The notes under the pieces were generated by a model. It saw nothing but the letters and a program-made list of their open reading frames with translations, did not search any database and was not told where the DNA came from. A stretch of 64,000 nt of DNA from positions 62,001 through 126,000 of the forward strand of contig NZ_JACHGP010000006.1 in assembly GCF_014202335.1 (NCBI RefSeq), read 5' to 3'. Source of the stretch: Mycobacterium sp. AZCC_0083 (GTDB lineage: Bacteria > Actinomycetota > Actinomycetes > Mycobacteriales > Mycobacteriaceae). Shown one piece after another: positions 8,344 to 16,703 of this stretch (the stretch's first letter is position 1; every line of letters begins with the position of its first letter). The translations under genes and the position numbers were made by a program.

Positions 8344-9255
8344 TCAGGTCATCTGGCCGTGGTTCTTCACGAACTCGACGAACCGTGCCACCGCTGCCGG
8401 CATCTCGCGCCCGGCGGCCAGTGCCAACCCGACCTGCCGTTTGGCACCCGCGTCGGAGAGTGGCAGGTACGCGAGCATCGGATCAGCGCGCTCGGCACGC
8501 GGTACGGGCACGACGGCAACCCCGAAACCCGCCGCGACCAGGCCCTCCATCGTGGGAATCTCGGAGGCCTCGAACGCCTCCTTCGGCTGGATTCCTGCGG
8601 CCGCGCACAGGTCGTCGGTGAGCGTCCGCAGGCCGGACCCGACGCGGAGCACGATGAAGGGTTCGCCGGCGACCTCCACGAGACGCAATCGGGAACGGTT
8701 GGCCAGCGGATGTCCGCGCGGTACCGCGACGCACAGTCGTTCGGAGTACAGCCCGTGCCACACGTATCCCCGGCCGGCGGGACGCGGGGAGGTGATGGCC
8801 AGGTCCGCGTGACCCTCCGACACTCGATTCACTAGTGCGTCCGCAGCGCCCTGATAGAGATCGAAGTGGACCTGCGGCGCGTGTAATCGAAACCGCCGCA
8901 ACAGATCCGGAACGAGCCAGGTGGCCAACGAGTGCAGGAAGGCCAGTCGGACCGTCCCGGTGTCGGGATCGCGCAGCGCGGCTATTCGCTCGTTCGCCGA
9001 CCGCATCTCGCCGGTGGCGCGACGGGCGTGTTCGGCCACGATGGCACCGTAGGCATTCAACCGCAGCCGACGGTTCACCCGATCGAAGAGGGGGACGCCG
9101 ACCTCGGCCTCCAGGCGGGCGAGGGCGCGTGACAGGGTCGGCTGCGGAATGCCCAACTCGGCGGCCGCATCGGTGACGTGTTCGACCTCGGCCAGCACGA
9201 CGAACCAGTGCAGTTCGTCGAGGTGCATGCCGGCGAGCATATCGCCGACATGCAC
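8344..9255 (-). CDS. LysR-family transcriptional regulator
   Basis: The 303-residue protein opens with the LysR winged helix-turn-helix (LDELHWFVVLAEVEHVTDAAAELGIPQPTLSRALARLEAEVG). A periplasmic-binding-protein-like effector domain with VRLAFLHSLATWLVPDLLRRF follows. LysR proteins act as tetramers responding to small molecules, often controlling an adjacent transporter. The start may be ATG 9255 or, more consistent with the family, ATG 9228 (MHLDELHWF). It lies 5 bases downstream of an acyl-CoA dehydrogenase gene and upstream of the MFS gene, all on the same strand. Confidence 0.85.
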   Translation of the reverse strand: MHVGDMLAGMHLDELHWFVVLAEVEHVTDAAAELGIPQPTLSRALARLEAEVGVPLFDRVNRRLRLNAYGAIVAEHARRATGEMRSANERIAALRDPDTGTVRLAFLHSLATWLVPDLLRRFRLHAPQVHFDLYQGAADALVNRVSEGHADLAITSPRPAGRGYVWHGLYSERLCVAVPRGHPLANRSRLRLVEVAGEPFIVLRVGSGLRTLTDDLCAAAGIQPKEAFEASEIPTMEGLVAAGFGVAVVPVPRAERADPMLAYLPLSDAGAKRQVGLALAAGREMPAAVARFVEFVKNHGQMT

Positions 9256-9260
9256 CGATC

Positions 9261-10457
9261 TCAGGTGGTCAGGCCGCGGGCGATGACGAGACGCTGAATC
9301 TGGTTGGTGCCCTCGAAGATCTGCGTGATCTTGGCTTCCCGCATGTAGCGCTCGACGCGGTAGTCCCGCGTGTAGCCGGCCCCGCCGAACACCTGCACCG
9401 CGTCGGTGGTCACCTTCATCGCGGCGTCGGTGGCCACCAGCTTGGCCACGCTGGCCTCCGTCGAGTACGGCATGCCCAGGTCACGTCTGCGCGCGGCGTC
9501 GAGATAGGTGGCCCTGGCGCTGACGACGGCTGCGGCCATGTCGGCCAGCAGAAAGCCAAGGCCCTGGTGGTCGATGATCTTGCGACCGAACGTGGTTCGC
9601 TCGTTGGCGTATCGCTGTGCCTCGTCGAGTGCGGCCTGCGCGATACCGGTGGCGACCGCGGCGATGCCAAGCCGGCCCGAGTCGAGCGCACTGAACGCGA
9701 TCTGCAGCCCCTGGCCCTCGGCGCCGATGCGGCGGTCGGCGTCAAGGCGGGCGTTGTCGTAGAACGCCGACGTGGTCGGGACGGCCGAGAGACCCATCTT
9801 CTCCTCGGGCTTGCCGAACGTCAGCCCGTCCAAGTCACCGGGCACCAGGAAGCAGGAGATGGCTCCACGACCTCCCCGGTCGCTGCGCTGGAGCCGCGCT
9901 TGCGTGGACTGCCCTGCGGAACCGGCCCCATCACCCGTCCGCGCGAACAGCGTGTAGAAGTCCGCAACGCCGCCGTGGGTGATCCACGACTTCGACCCGT
10001 TGACGACGTAGCCGTCACCGTCCGCGGTGGCCGTACACCGCAGTGCCGCGGCATCGGAACCGGCCTGCGGTTCGGACAGGCTGTACGCGCCGATCTGCTC
10101 GCCAGACAGCATTCCTGGCAACCAACGCTGCTTCTGCTCGTCGGTGCCGAAGGTCAGCAGTGGGTGCGATGACAGGCTGTGCACGCTGACCGCGACGGCG
10201 ACCGCGGCCCAGCGGGCAGCGATCTCCTCGAGCGCCTGCAGGTACACCTCGAACGGCTGGCCTGCGCCACCCCACTCCTCGGGCTGCGACAGGCTCAACA
10301 ACCCGGCGGCACCCAGTTGGGCGAACACCCCGTCGGGGTAGGTCTCCGATTTCTCGTGTGAGTCGACGATCGGGTCGAGCAGCTTGTCGGCGACGTCACG
10401 GGTGAGCGCGATCAGGTCGCGGGCGTCGTCAGAGGGCAGGAGGCGGTCAACCGGCAT
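9261..10457 (-). CDS. Acyl-CoA dehydrogenase with an internal peptide insertion
   Basis: The 398-residue acyl-CoA dehydrogenase shows all core blocks: AYSLSEPQAGSDAAALRC, VNGSKSWITHGGVADFYTLFART, GRLGIAAVATGIAQAALDEA, ERTTFGRKI, the C-terminal VFGGAGYTRDYRVERYMREAKI and the catalytic Glu in QIFEGTNQIQR. Between the FART strand and GAISCFLVPG, where relatives have a short loop, it carries about 18 extra residues (around AGQSTQARLQRSDRGGRG). This insertion is encoded by a 39-nt sequence also found in the Mce-associated gene at 58189. The gene lies 11 bases downstream of pntB. The substrate is probably a short or branched acyl-CoA, by family only. Confidence 0.87.
   Translation of the reverse strand: MPVDRLLPSDDARDLIALTRDVADKLLDPIVDSHEKSETYPDGVFAQLGAAGLLSLSQPEEWGGAGQPFEVYLQALEEIAARWAAVAVAVSVHSLSSHPLLTFGTDEQKQRWLPGMLSGEQIGAYSLSEPQAGSDAAALRCTATADGDGYVVNGSKSWITHGGVADFYTLFARTGDGAGSAGQSTQARLQRSDRGGRGAISCFLVPGDLDGLTFGKPEEKMGLSAVPTTSAFYDNARLDADRRIGAEGQGLQIAFSALDSGRLGIAAVATGIAQAALDEAQRYANERTTFGRKIIDHQGLGFLLADMAAAVVSARATYLDAARRRDLGMPYSTEASVAKLVATDAAMKVTTDAVQVFGGAGYTRDYRVERYMREAKITQIFEGTNQIQRLVIARGLTT
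9873..9911 (-). repeat. 39-nt in-frame coding repeat, copy 1
   Basis: Codons from CAG-TCC through CGG-GGA on the minus strand encode QSTQARLQRSDRG. Compared with 58234-58272 on the plus strand, 36 of 39 bases are identical and both copies are read in the same frame. It lies within the extra loop of the acyl-CoA dehydrogenase. Confidence 0.7.
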
Positions 10458-10468
10458 GGTTGGACATC

Positions 10469-11926
10469 CTAGTTTCCGGCGTGGGCCGCCTCTGACAGCG
10501 CAGCGTTGATCGCGTCCACCCGGTCCTTGGCGTCACCGAACAGCATCTGGGTGTTCTCCCGGAAGAACAGCGGGTTCTGCACGCCTGCGTAGCCCGAGGC
10601 CATGGAGCGCTTGAAGACGATGACGTTGTCGGCGTTCCACACCGTGAGCACCGGCATGCCTGCGATGGGGCTGCTCGGATCCTCCGACGCCGCCGGGTTG
10701 ACGGTGTCGTTGGCGCCGATGACAAGGACGACCGAGGTGTTGTCGAAGTCGTCGTTGATCTCGTCCATCTCCAGCACGATGTCGTAGGGCACCTTGGCCT
10801 CTGCCAGCAGCACGTTCATGTGACCGGGCAGCCGGCCCGCGACGGGATGGATGCCGAACCGGACGTCGACTCCGCGCGCGCGCAGCTTGCGGGTCAGGTC
10901 GGCGACGCCGTACTGAGCCTGTGCCACCGCCATGCCGTAACCGGGGGTGATGATCACCGAACTGGCCGACTCCAGCAGTTCGGCGGCGCCCTCCGCGGTG
11001 ATCTCGCGGTGCTCGCCGTAGTCCTTGTCGTCCGCCGGGCCCGCCTCGATGCCGAAACCGCCGGCGATGACCGAGATGAAGGACCGGTTCATCGCCTTGC
11101 ACATGATGTAGGACAGGTAGGCACCGGAGGAGCCGACGAGCGCGCCGGTCACGATGAGCAGGTCGTTGGACAGCAGGAAGCCCGACGCCGCAGCGGCCCA
11201 GCCCGAGTAGCTGTTGAGCATCGACACCACGACGGGCATGTCGCCGCCGCCGATCGAGGCGACCAGATGCCATCCGAGCAGAAGGGCCAGCGCGGTGACG
11301 GCGATCAGGAGCCACAGCTGCGGAGAGATGACGAACCACACCGTGAGCGCGATGAACACGACAAGCGCGCCGACGTTGAGGAAGTTCTTGCCCGGCAGCA
11401 TCAGCGGCGTTGACTTGATCCGCGCCGAGAGCTTGAGGTTGGCCACGATCGACCCGGTGAACGTCACGGCGCCGATGAACACGCCGATGAAGACCTCGGC
11501 GGAGTGGATGCCGAGCAGGCCCTGGCCGTCCAGGACGGCGGCCTCGGAGCCGGCTGTGTATTTGAGGGGGTCACCCTCGACGTGCAGGTAGCCGTTCCAA
11601 CCCACCAGTACCGCCGCAAGGCCGACGAACGAGTGCAGCAGCGCGATCAGTTCGGGCATGCCGGTCATCTCGACGACGCGGGCGCGCCACAGCCCGATCG
11701 CCGCGCCGATCGCCATCGCGCCGGCCAGCAGGCCCACACCAAGCGGCTCGATGTGGCGGGCCAGCGCCAGCGCGATGGTGGCGATCAGCGCCACCGCCAT
11801 GCCTGCCATGCCGAAGGTGTTGCCTTGCCGCGATGTCTCGTGCTTGGACAACCCGGCCAGGGCCAGGATGAACAGCAGGGCCGCGACGACGTAGGCCGCG
11901 GTGGCGGTGGTCTCTAGGGTGAACAT
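10469..11926 (-). CDS. pntB: NAD(P) transhydrogenase subunit beta PntB
   Basis: This 485-residue subunit of proton-translocating transhydrogenase couples hydride transfer from NADH to NADP+ to proton re-entry. It has about nine membrane segments over residues 1-260 including the [12 protein letters not shown] and [25 protein letters not shown] blocks. The NADP(H)-binding domain III follows, with [14 protein letters not shown] and [14 protein letters not shown]. The ATG at 11926 follows pntA by 41 bases. The pntA-pntB-acyl-CoA dehydrogenase order on one strand suggests an operon linking NADPH supply to lipid metabolism. Confidence 0.95.
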   Translation of the reverse strand: MFTLETTATAAYVVAALLFILALAGLSKHETSRQGNTFGMAGMAVALIATIALALARHIEPLGVGLLAGAMAIGAAIGLWRARVVEMTGMPELIALLHSFVGLAAVLVGWNGYLHVEGDPLKYTAGSEAAVLDGQGLLGIHSAEVFIGVFIGAVTFTGSIVANLKLSARIKSTPLMLPGKNFLNVGALVVFIALTVWFVISPQLWLLIAVTALALLLGWHLVASIGGGDMPVVVSMLNSYSGWAAAASGFLLSNDLLIVTGALVGSSGAYLSYIMCKAMNRSFISVIAGGFGIEAGPADDKDYGEHREITAEGAAELLESASSVIITPGYGMAVAQAQYGVADLTRKLRARGVDVRFGIHPVAGRLPGHMNVLLAEAKVPYDIVLEMDEINDDFDNTSVVLVIGANDTVNPAASEDPSSPIAGMPVLTVWNADNVIVFKRSMASGYAGVQNPLFFRENTQMLFGDAKDRVDAINAALSEAAHAGN

Positions 11927-11967
11927 GCAATCCGTCCGATTGAGGGAGTCAGGGGGCGGGAGCGTGG

Positions 11968-13512
11968 TCAGCTGCGCGAGAACATCGCGAGCATGCGGCG
12001 CGTCACGGCGAAGCCACCGAAGACGTTGATGCTGGCGAGCAGGGTCGCGACGGTGGCCAGCCCGGTGACAATCGCGTCGCCATGTCCGATCTGCAGTAGC
12101 GCGCCGACGACGATGATGCCGGAGATCGCGTTGGTCACCGACATCAGCGGGGTGTGCAACGCGTGGTGCACGTGCCCGATCACGTAGTAGCCGATCACGA
12201 TCGCCAGGGCGAAGACCGTCAGGTGGATCTGCAGTGCGGCCGGGGACAGCGCGATGAGAACGAACAGCACGGCGGCGGCGGCGAACGTGATGCCCAGTCT
12301 GCGTTGCGGTGACATCGGCTGTTTGGCCGGCTTCGGCTCGACGGGAGCAGCGACGGCGGCAGCCGGTGCCGCAGACACCTGTACGGCAGGCGGCGGCCAG
12401 GTGGTCTCGCCGTCGCGTACGACGGTCACCGAGCGCTGGACGACGTCGTCCCAGTCCAGGGTGAGCTGGCCGTCCTTATCCGGGGTGAGCAGCTTGAGCA
12501 GGTTCACCAGGTTGGTGCCGTAGAGCTGTGAAGCAGTGGCGGGCAGTCGTCCGGCCAGATCGGTGTAGCCGATGATCGTCACACCGTTGTCGGTGACGAT
12601 CGCCTGGTCCTTGACGGTGCCCTCGACGTTGCCGCCGTTGGCCGCGGCCATGTCCACGATGACGCTGCCCGACTTCATCGAGGCGACCATCTCCGCGGTG
12701 ATGATGCGGGGCGCAGGCCGGCCGGGGATCAGCGCGGTGGTGATGATGATGTCGACGTCTTTCGCCTGCTCGGCGTACAGCGCCGCCTCGCGGGCCTTGT
12801 AGTCGTCGCCCATTTCCTTGGCGTAGCCGGTGGCCGACACCTCGGCCTTTTCTGCGGCCCCAGCGGGATCGACGTACAGGTACTCGCCGCCGAGGGACTT
12901 GACCTGGTCGGCGACCTCGGGCCGCGGGTCGGTGGCCAGCACGATGGCGCCCATGCTGCCTGCAGCTCCGATGGCGGCCAGTCCGGCCACCCCCGCGCCG
13001 ACGACCAGCACCTTGGCAGGCGGCACCTTGCCCGCCGCGGTGACCTGTCCGGTGAAGAACCGGCCGAAGGCGTGGGCGGACTCGACGACGGCGCGGTACC
13101 CGGCGATGTTGGCCATCGACGACAGAACGTCCAGCGACTGCGCCCGCGAGATGCGTGGAACGGCGTCCATCGCCATCACCGTGATCGGGCGGGTGGACAG
13201 CTTCTCGACCAGTTCCGGGTTGAGCGCAGGCGAGATCAGGCTGACCAGGGTGGCCTTGTCCTTCAATGCGGCGATCTCGACGTCGGAGGGAGCGTTGACC
13301 TTGAGCACGACGTCGGCCGACAGTGCCTCTCCGGATTCACCGATACTGGCGCCTGCCTCGACGTAGGCGGTATCGGTGAAGCTGGAGGCATCGCCTGCAC
13401 CGGACTCGACGACGACGGAGTAGCCCAATTTGATGAGTTGTCCGACGGTCTGCGGCGTGGCGGCGACACGCGTCTCACCCGCGTGAGACTCCCGCGGTAT
13501 CCCGATGATCAT
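11968..13512 (-). CDS. pntA: NAD(P) transhydrogenase subunit alpha PntA (fused form)
   Basis: The 514-residue chain combines the NAD(H)-binding domain I ([58 protein letters not shown]) with a Pro/Ala-rich linker near residues 385-405. The four-helix membrane part that follows has [28 protein letters not shown]. In M. tuberculosis these two parts are separate proteins, PntAa and PntAb; here they are one chain, as in E. coli. The ATG at 13512 starts the operon. The partner is PntB, encoded directly downstream. Confidence 0.93.
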   Translation of the reverse strand: MIIGIPRESHAGETRVAATPQTVGQLIKLGYSVVVESGAGDASSFTDTAYVEAGASIGESGEALSADVVLKVNAPSDVEIAALKDKATLVSLISPALNPELVEKLSTRPITVMAMDAVPRISRAQSLDVLSSMANIAGYRAVVESAHAFGRFFTGQVTAAGKVPPAKVLVVGAGVAGLAAIGAAGSMGAIVLATDPRPEVADQVKSLGGEYLYVDPAGAAEKAEVSATGYAKEMGDDYKAREAALYAEQAKDVDIIITTALIPGRPAPRIITAEMVASMKSGSVIVDMAAANGGNVEGTVKDQAIVTDNGVTIIGYTDLAGRLPATASQLYGTNLVNLLKLLTPDKDGQLTLDWDDVVQRSVTVVRDGETTWPPPAVQVSAAPAAAVAAPVEPKPAKQPMSPQRRLGITFAAAAVLFVLIALSPAALQIHLTVFALAIVIGYYVIGHVHHALHTPLMSVTNAISGIIVVGALLQIGHGDAIVTGLATVATLLASINVFGGFAVTRRMLAMFSRS

Positions 13513-13570
13513 CGGAAGAGTCTCCCATTTGCGCGCCGAGCACGCGCGTCCCCCTCTGGCGGTCAGAGGT

Positions 13571-13909
13571 CTACGCGGTCACCTGATCGAGGAATCCGGG
13601 GCAGTATGCGCTGGCCGCCTCGACCACGAACACCGCCGCCTGATGTGCGCTCAGGTCGGTGTTCTCCATGATCTCGCCGCCGATGCTGGCGCCGGTCTTG
13701 CCGCCTGCCAGGTAGCTGCACACCAGGTGTCCGTCCTGGACGGCGTCCTTCGCCGAGTCGAACGTGATGTTCGCAGCGTCGATGTTGGTCAGGAACTCGT
13801 CATCGATCGAGCTGGCCGAAGCGGTCGCGGCCCCGGCAAAGGCGGCAAGGCCGAAGGCGCCTGCGGCGATGGCGGTGGTGGCGATGTTGGCGATCCGGTT
13901 GGTGAACAA
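13571..13909 (-). CDS. Secreted DUF732 protein
   Basis: The 112-residue product has a Sec signal peptide with hydrophobic core [19 protein letters not shown] and likely cleavage after ATASA (near residue 32). A small mature domain follows, with [19 protein letters not shown] and a C-terminal [10 protein letters not shown]. The two cysteines could form a disulfide, typical of the mycobacterial DUF732 family of small secreted proteins of unknown function. It lies upstream of pntA on the same strand, 58 bases away, but is probably a separate unit. Confidence 0.82.
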   Translation of the reverse strand: MFTNRIANIATTAIAAGAFGLAAFAGAATASASSIDDEFLTNIDAANITFDSAKDAVQDGHLVCSYLAGGKTGASIGGEIMENTDLSAHQAAVFVVEAASAYCPGFLDQVTA

Positions 13910-14119
13910 TTCCTGGTCTCCCTGTCAGAGGTTCTCTTGGTCGCTTCCTGCGAGCCGTGAACAGCATCGGGAGACCGGCTTGGGGGATTCTCAACGGATT
14001 CTTGGAGACCTCCCCAAGAAAGCCTCACAGCCCGACGGCCACGGCGGTGAGCGGAGCGAAACCCGTCCGGAAAGGGCCATGCTCGTGGCCGTAACGATGC
14101 TCGGACAGGCTGCCAACGC

Positions 14120-14458
14120 ATGCGCCACCGGAGCACCACCACGACGATCACCACCACCACCGACGCCGGCAGCAGCACACTCGCAACCTCGGTCGAAGTG
14201 CTGGAGGACTGTTATCTACGGGTCATCGCCGACCCGGAGCTCTCGGCATGCTTCGACTGGGTCGACATCCTGGCGATCAAGCATCACCTGCGGTCCGTCA
14301 TCGCCGACGCGGTCGGCAGACCCGAGCCGCCGCACCCGTCACGTCACGGCATCCGACTGTCGGCCGAACAGCACGCCCGGGTCAGAGGGCACCTCGTCGA
14401 CGTGCTGGCCGGCGTCGGCGTCAATCTACCGATTCCGGATCCACGAGTTCGTCCCTGA
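14120..14458 (+). CDS. Truncated-globin-like protein
   Basis: The 112-residue product has a Thr-rich start followed by CYLRVIADPELSACFDWVDILAIKHHLRSVIADAVGRPEPPHPSRHG and LSAEQHARVRGHLVDVLAGVGV. The spacing matches the B-to-H helices of group I truncated hemoglobins (YxRVLADPELAPFF, then K/H-x-HL near the E helix and the proximal His region). It is short and several usual haem-pocket residues are not evident, so haem binding is unproven. Its 3' end overlaps the convergent sigma-factor gene by 38 bases. The ATG at 14120 is the only good start. Confidence 0.55.
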   Translation: MRHRSTTTTITTTTDAGSSTLATSVEVLEDCYLRVIADPELSACFDWVDILAIKHHLRSVIADAVGRPEPPHPSRHGIRLSAEQHARVRGHLVDVLAGVGVNLPIPDPRVRP

Positions 14459-15248
14459 GCTGCGACAGGGTCCGCTCGAGAATCCGTGACACGTGCATCT
14501 GGGAGACGCCGATCCGCTCGGCGATCTGGCTCTGCGTCATCGAGGCGAAGAAACGCAGATACAACACCGTCCGCTCACGCTCGGGCAGTGCCGCCAGCAG
14601 CGGTCGCACCGATTCCCGGTCGGTGATGTGGTCGAACTCGAGGTCGACGTCGCCGATCGTGTCTGTCAGCATCCGCGGGTTTCCATCACCGCTAGAGATG
14701 GGGGCGTCGATGGAATGCACGTTGTACGACGCCGAGGCGACCAGGCTTTCGACGACCTCTTCCCGGTCGAGGCGGAGCAGCTCCGACAGCTCGCTGGCGC
14801 TCGGTGCCCGTCCGAGTTCCTGCGTCAAATGTGCTGTCGCCTTGGTGATCTGCCCGTGCCGGTCCCGGATCCGCCGAGGCACGTGCATTGACCAGCCGTG
14901 ATCGCGGAAGTGCCGCCGGACCTCGCCCATCATCGTCGGGACCGCGAAGCCGAGGAAACTCGAACTCTTCTCAGGGTCGAACCTGTTCACGGCGTTCATC
15001 AGGCCGATCCGGGCGACCTGGGTCAGATCCTCGAGGTTCTCCCCACGCCGGTCGTAGTGCCGCGCGACGTTGTCGGCCAGGTGCAGGCACCTGGTGACGA
15101 TGCGTTCCCGCTGACGGGCGAACTCGTGCGATTCGGCGGGCAGCGACTTGAGGACGACGAACATGTCCACGACGTCGTGGTACTCATCGGTATGCTTCGG
15201 CGGCGCAACCTCAACGGGCGCAACCACTTCGGGCGCAACTGCGTGCAT
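14421..15248 (-). CDS. SigF-family RNA polymerase sigma factor (orphan)
   Basis: The 275-residue protein closely resembles mycobacterial SigF. It has region 2 (EDLTQVARIGLMNAVNRFDPEKSSSFLGFAVPTMMGEVRRHFRDH), region 3 (VPRRIRDRHGQITKATAHL, LGRAPSASEL) and region 4 (LPERERTVLYLRFFASMTQSQIAERIGVSQMHVSRIL). It should direct RNA polymerase to GTTT-N-GGGTAT-type promoters. Unlike the classical sigF locus, no anti-sigma RsbW/UsfX gene is adjacent, so this looks like a paralogue whose partner is elsewhere. An N-terminal extension of about 22 Val/Pro/Glu-rich residues is unusual. Two SigF-like promoter matches occur nearby (5780-5804 and 15603-15628). Confidence 0.88.
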   Translation of the reverse strand: MHAVAPEVVAPVEVAPPKHTDEYHDVVDMFVVLKSLPAESHEFARQRERIVTRCLHLADNVARHYDRRGENLEDLTQVARIGLMNAVNRFDPEKSSSFLGFAVPTMMGEVRRHFRDHGWSMHVPRRIRDRHGQITKATAHLTQELGRAPSASELSELLRLDREEVVESLVASASYNVHSIDAPISSGDGNPRMLTDTIGDVDLEFDHITDRESVRPLLAALPERERTVLYLRFFASMTQSQIAERIGVSQMHVSRILERTLSQLRDELVDPESVD

Positions 15249-15746
15249 GCGCGGACCCCCTAGGCGGTGTCCAGAATGCGGCGCGGGATCGCAATACGAG
15301 AGCCGCGCTGCATCATCCGTCGGTTCGACGGACCGGCGATCTGCCGTCGCCGCACATCTGCGAAGCGGTTGCGTGGAACGAAGTGGGATGAATTGCCCGC
15401 TCGCGGTGCGGCGTTACGGCCGCTTGGCGCTAAACGGCGGTTGTGTCCAGGTGGACGAGTCGAGCTTACCTCGATTGTGCGATGACCGTAAGGCGGTTTC
15501 GGGCGCCCGGGACCGGAGGCATCGGCGGCGGTCGCGGGTGTGCATGGATTCGCTTGTGACGCTGGACTTTCCGCATCAATCGACACGGATTGCGGCGCTC
15601 GTGTTTGAACGACGCCCTCAGCGGGTAGTGCGGGCGTTTTGTATCGCCCCGTACCTTCACTCTCCCCAAAGCCCGTCACGAACACGTTAGATTCAGGGTG
15701 ATCGCAGCTCTTTCCCAGCCAATCGTCCCCCGGTAGCAATGTAGGG
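15249..15746. other. Intergenic region between sigma factor and sulfonate operon
   Basis: About 500 bases between divergent genes without a supported gene. The long open frames here are compositionally poor and match no recognised family. It must hold the promoters of the sigma-factor gene (leftward) and of the sulfonate operon (rightward). One SigF-type promoter match is noted separately at 15603-15628. Confidence 0.6.
15603..15628 (+). promoter_or_regulatory. Possible SigF-type promoter
   Basis: GTTT at 15603-15606, a 16-base spacer, and GGGTAG at 15623-15628 match the mycobacterial SigF pattern and point rightward. It would start transcription about 110 bases before the poly-Cys leader and about 200 bases before the ABC permease gene. 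Matches of this quality are expected about once or twice by chance in the window. Confidence 0.3.
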
Positions 15747-15785
15747 ATGAGCGCGACACCGCCTGCCCACTGCTGCTGTCGCTGA
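15747..15785 (+). CDS. Poly-cysteine leader peptide of the sulfonate operon
   Basis: ATG at 15747 opens a 12-codon ORF encoding MSATPPAHCCCR followed by TGA at 15783-15785. Three consecutive cysteine codons near the end of a very short ORF directly ahead of sulfur-acquisition genes is the known mycobacterial layout of polycysteine leaderless ORFs. In those, slow translation under cysteine limitation relieves attenuation of the downstream operon. Upstream bases TAGCAAT at 15734-15740 sit about where a -10 element would place the transcript start at the ATG. No Shine-Dalgarno is visible before it. The downstream permease GTG is 51 bases after the stop, with AGGAA close before it. Confidence 0.75.
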   Translation: MSATPPAHCCCR

Positions 15786-15836
15786 CGCTCTCCGTCCAGC
15801 ATCAGCGCACACGCCGCAGGAAGTCGCAGGAATTTA

Positions 15837-16703
15837 GTGTCGGTCTTCGTCGATATCACGCCGGCCGAGTCGCAGGTCGACTCGCCGATCCGGTCCACGG
15901 CCGCCCCAGGTCGCTGGCGCGGCCGGTTGACCCGCGCCGCGCTGCCGCTGCTGTCGGTCCTCGTCTTCGGGATCGTGTGGCAGCTCGCGGCCGCCGCAGG
16001 CATCTGGAACCAGACCTTCGTGCCCTACCCGAGCACGGTCTGGAAGGCCTTCATCGATGTCTCGACCACCCACGACGGGGTCCGCGGCTACGCAGGGTAC
16101 TTGCTGTGGGAACACCTCTACATGACGTTGCGGCGGGTGCTGGTCGGCGTCGTCATCGGCGTCGGTCTCGGTGTGCTGCTCGGCCTGGTGATGGGCTCGA
16201 TCGGCTGGGTGCGCAGCGTCCTCGAACCGTGGCTGACGTTCCTGCGCGCACTTCCCCCGTTGGCGTACTTCTTCCTGCTGGTGATCTGGCTGGGCATCGA
16301 CGAAGCGCCGAAGATCACGCTGTTGGCCCTCGCGGCGCTTCCGCCCGCGGCAGTGGCGACCACGGCAGCCGTCGTCGCGGCACCGATCGGTCTGACTGAG
16401 GCAGCCCGCGCGCTCGGCGCGACCCGGGCTCAGGTGATCCGCGACGTCGTCGTGCCCTCGGCGCTTCCCGAGACGTTCACCGGCATCCGCCTCGCAGTCG
16501 GCATGGCCTACTCATCGGTGGTCGCCGCCGAACTGTTCAACGGCATCCCCGGCATCGGCGGCCTGGTGAAGGACGCAAGCAACTACAACAACACCCCCGT
16601 CGTACTCGTCGGCATCTTCGCCATCGGGTTCTCGGGTCTCGTCATTGACGGATTACTCCGCGCGGTGGAACGCCGCGCGGTCCCCTGGAGAGGAAAGATT
16701 TGA
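15837..16703 (+). CDS. ABC transporter permease, taurine/alkanesulfonate type
   Basis: The 288-residue inner-membrane protein belongs to the SsuC/TauC permease family. It has six hydrophobic segments and the EAA loop EAARALGATRAQVIRDVVVPSALPETFTGIRLA that contacts the ATPase. It forms the transmembrane channel for sulfonate import with the two genes that follow. The GTG at 15837 has AGGAA a few bases upstream. It is the first structural gene of the operon and lies 51 bases after the poly-Cys leader, so it is probably regulated by cysteine or sulfur supply. Confidence 0.87.
   Translation: MSVFVDITPAESQVDSPIRSTAAPGRWRGRLTRAALPLLSVLVFGIVWQLAAAAGIWNQTFVPYPSTVWKAFIDVSTTHDGVRGYAGYLLWEHLYMTLRRVLVGVVIGVGLGVLLGLVMGSIGWVRSVLEPWLTFLRALPPLAYFFLLVIWLGIDEAPKITLLALAALPPAAVATTAAVVAAPIGLTEAARALGATRAQVIRDVVVPSALPETFTGIRLAVGMAYSSVVAAELFNGIPGIGGLVKDASNYNNTPVVLVGIFAIGFSGLVIDGLLRAVERRAVPWRGKI

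Noticed and set aside
13979..14018. Inverted repeat CTTGGGG...CCCCAAG between DUF732 and globin-like genes
   Set aside because: The arms are only 7 bases with a 26-base loop, a level expected by chance in GC-rich DNA.
15260..16003. 247-residue frame on the minus strand in the sigma-factor/sulfonate intergenic region
   Set aside because: No family resemblance, overlaps the start of the permease gene, and would cover the poly-Cys leader on the opposite strand.
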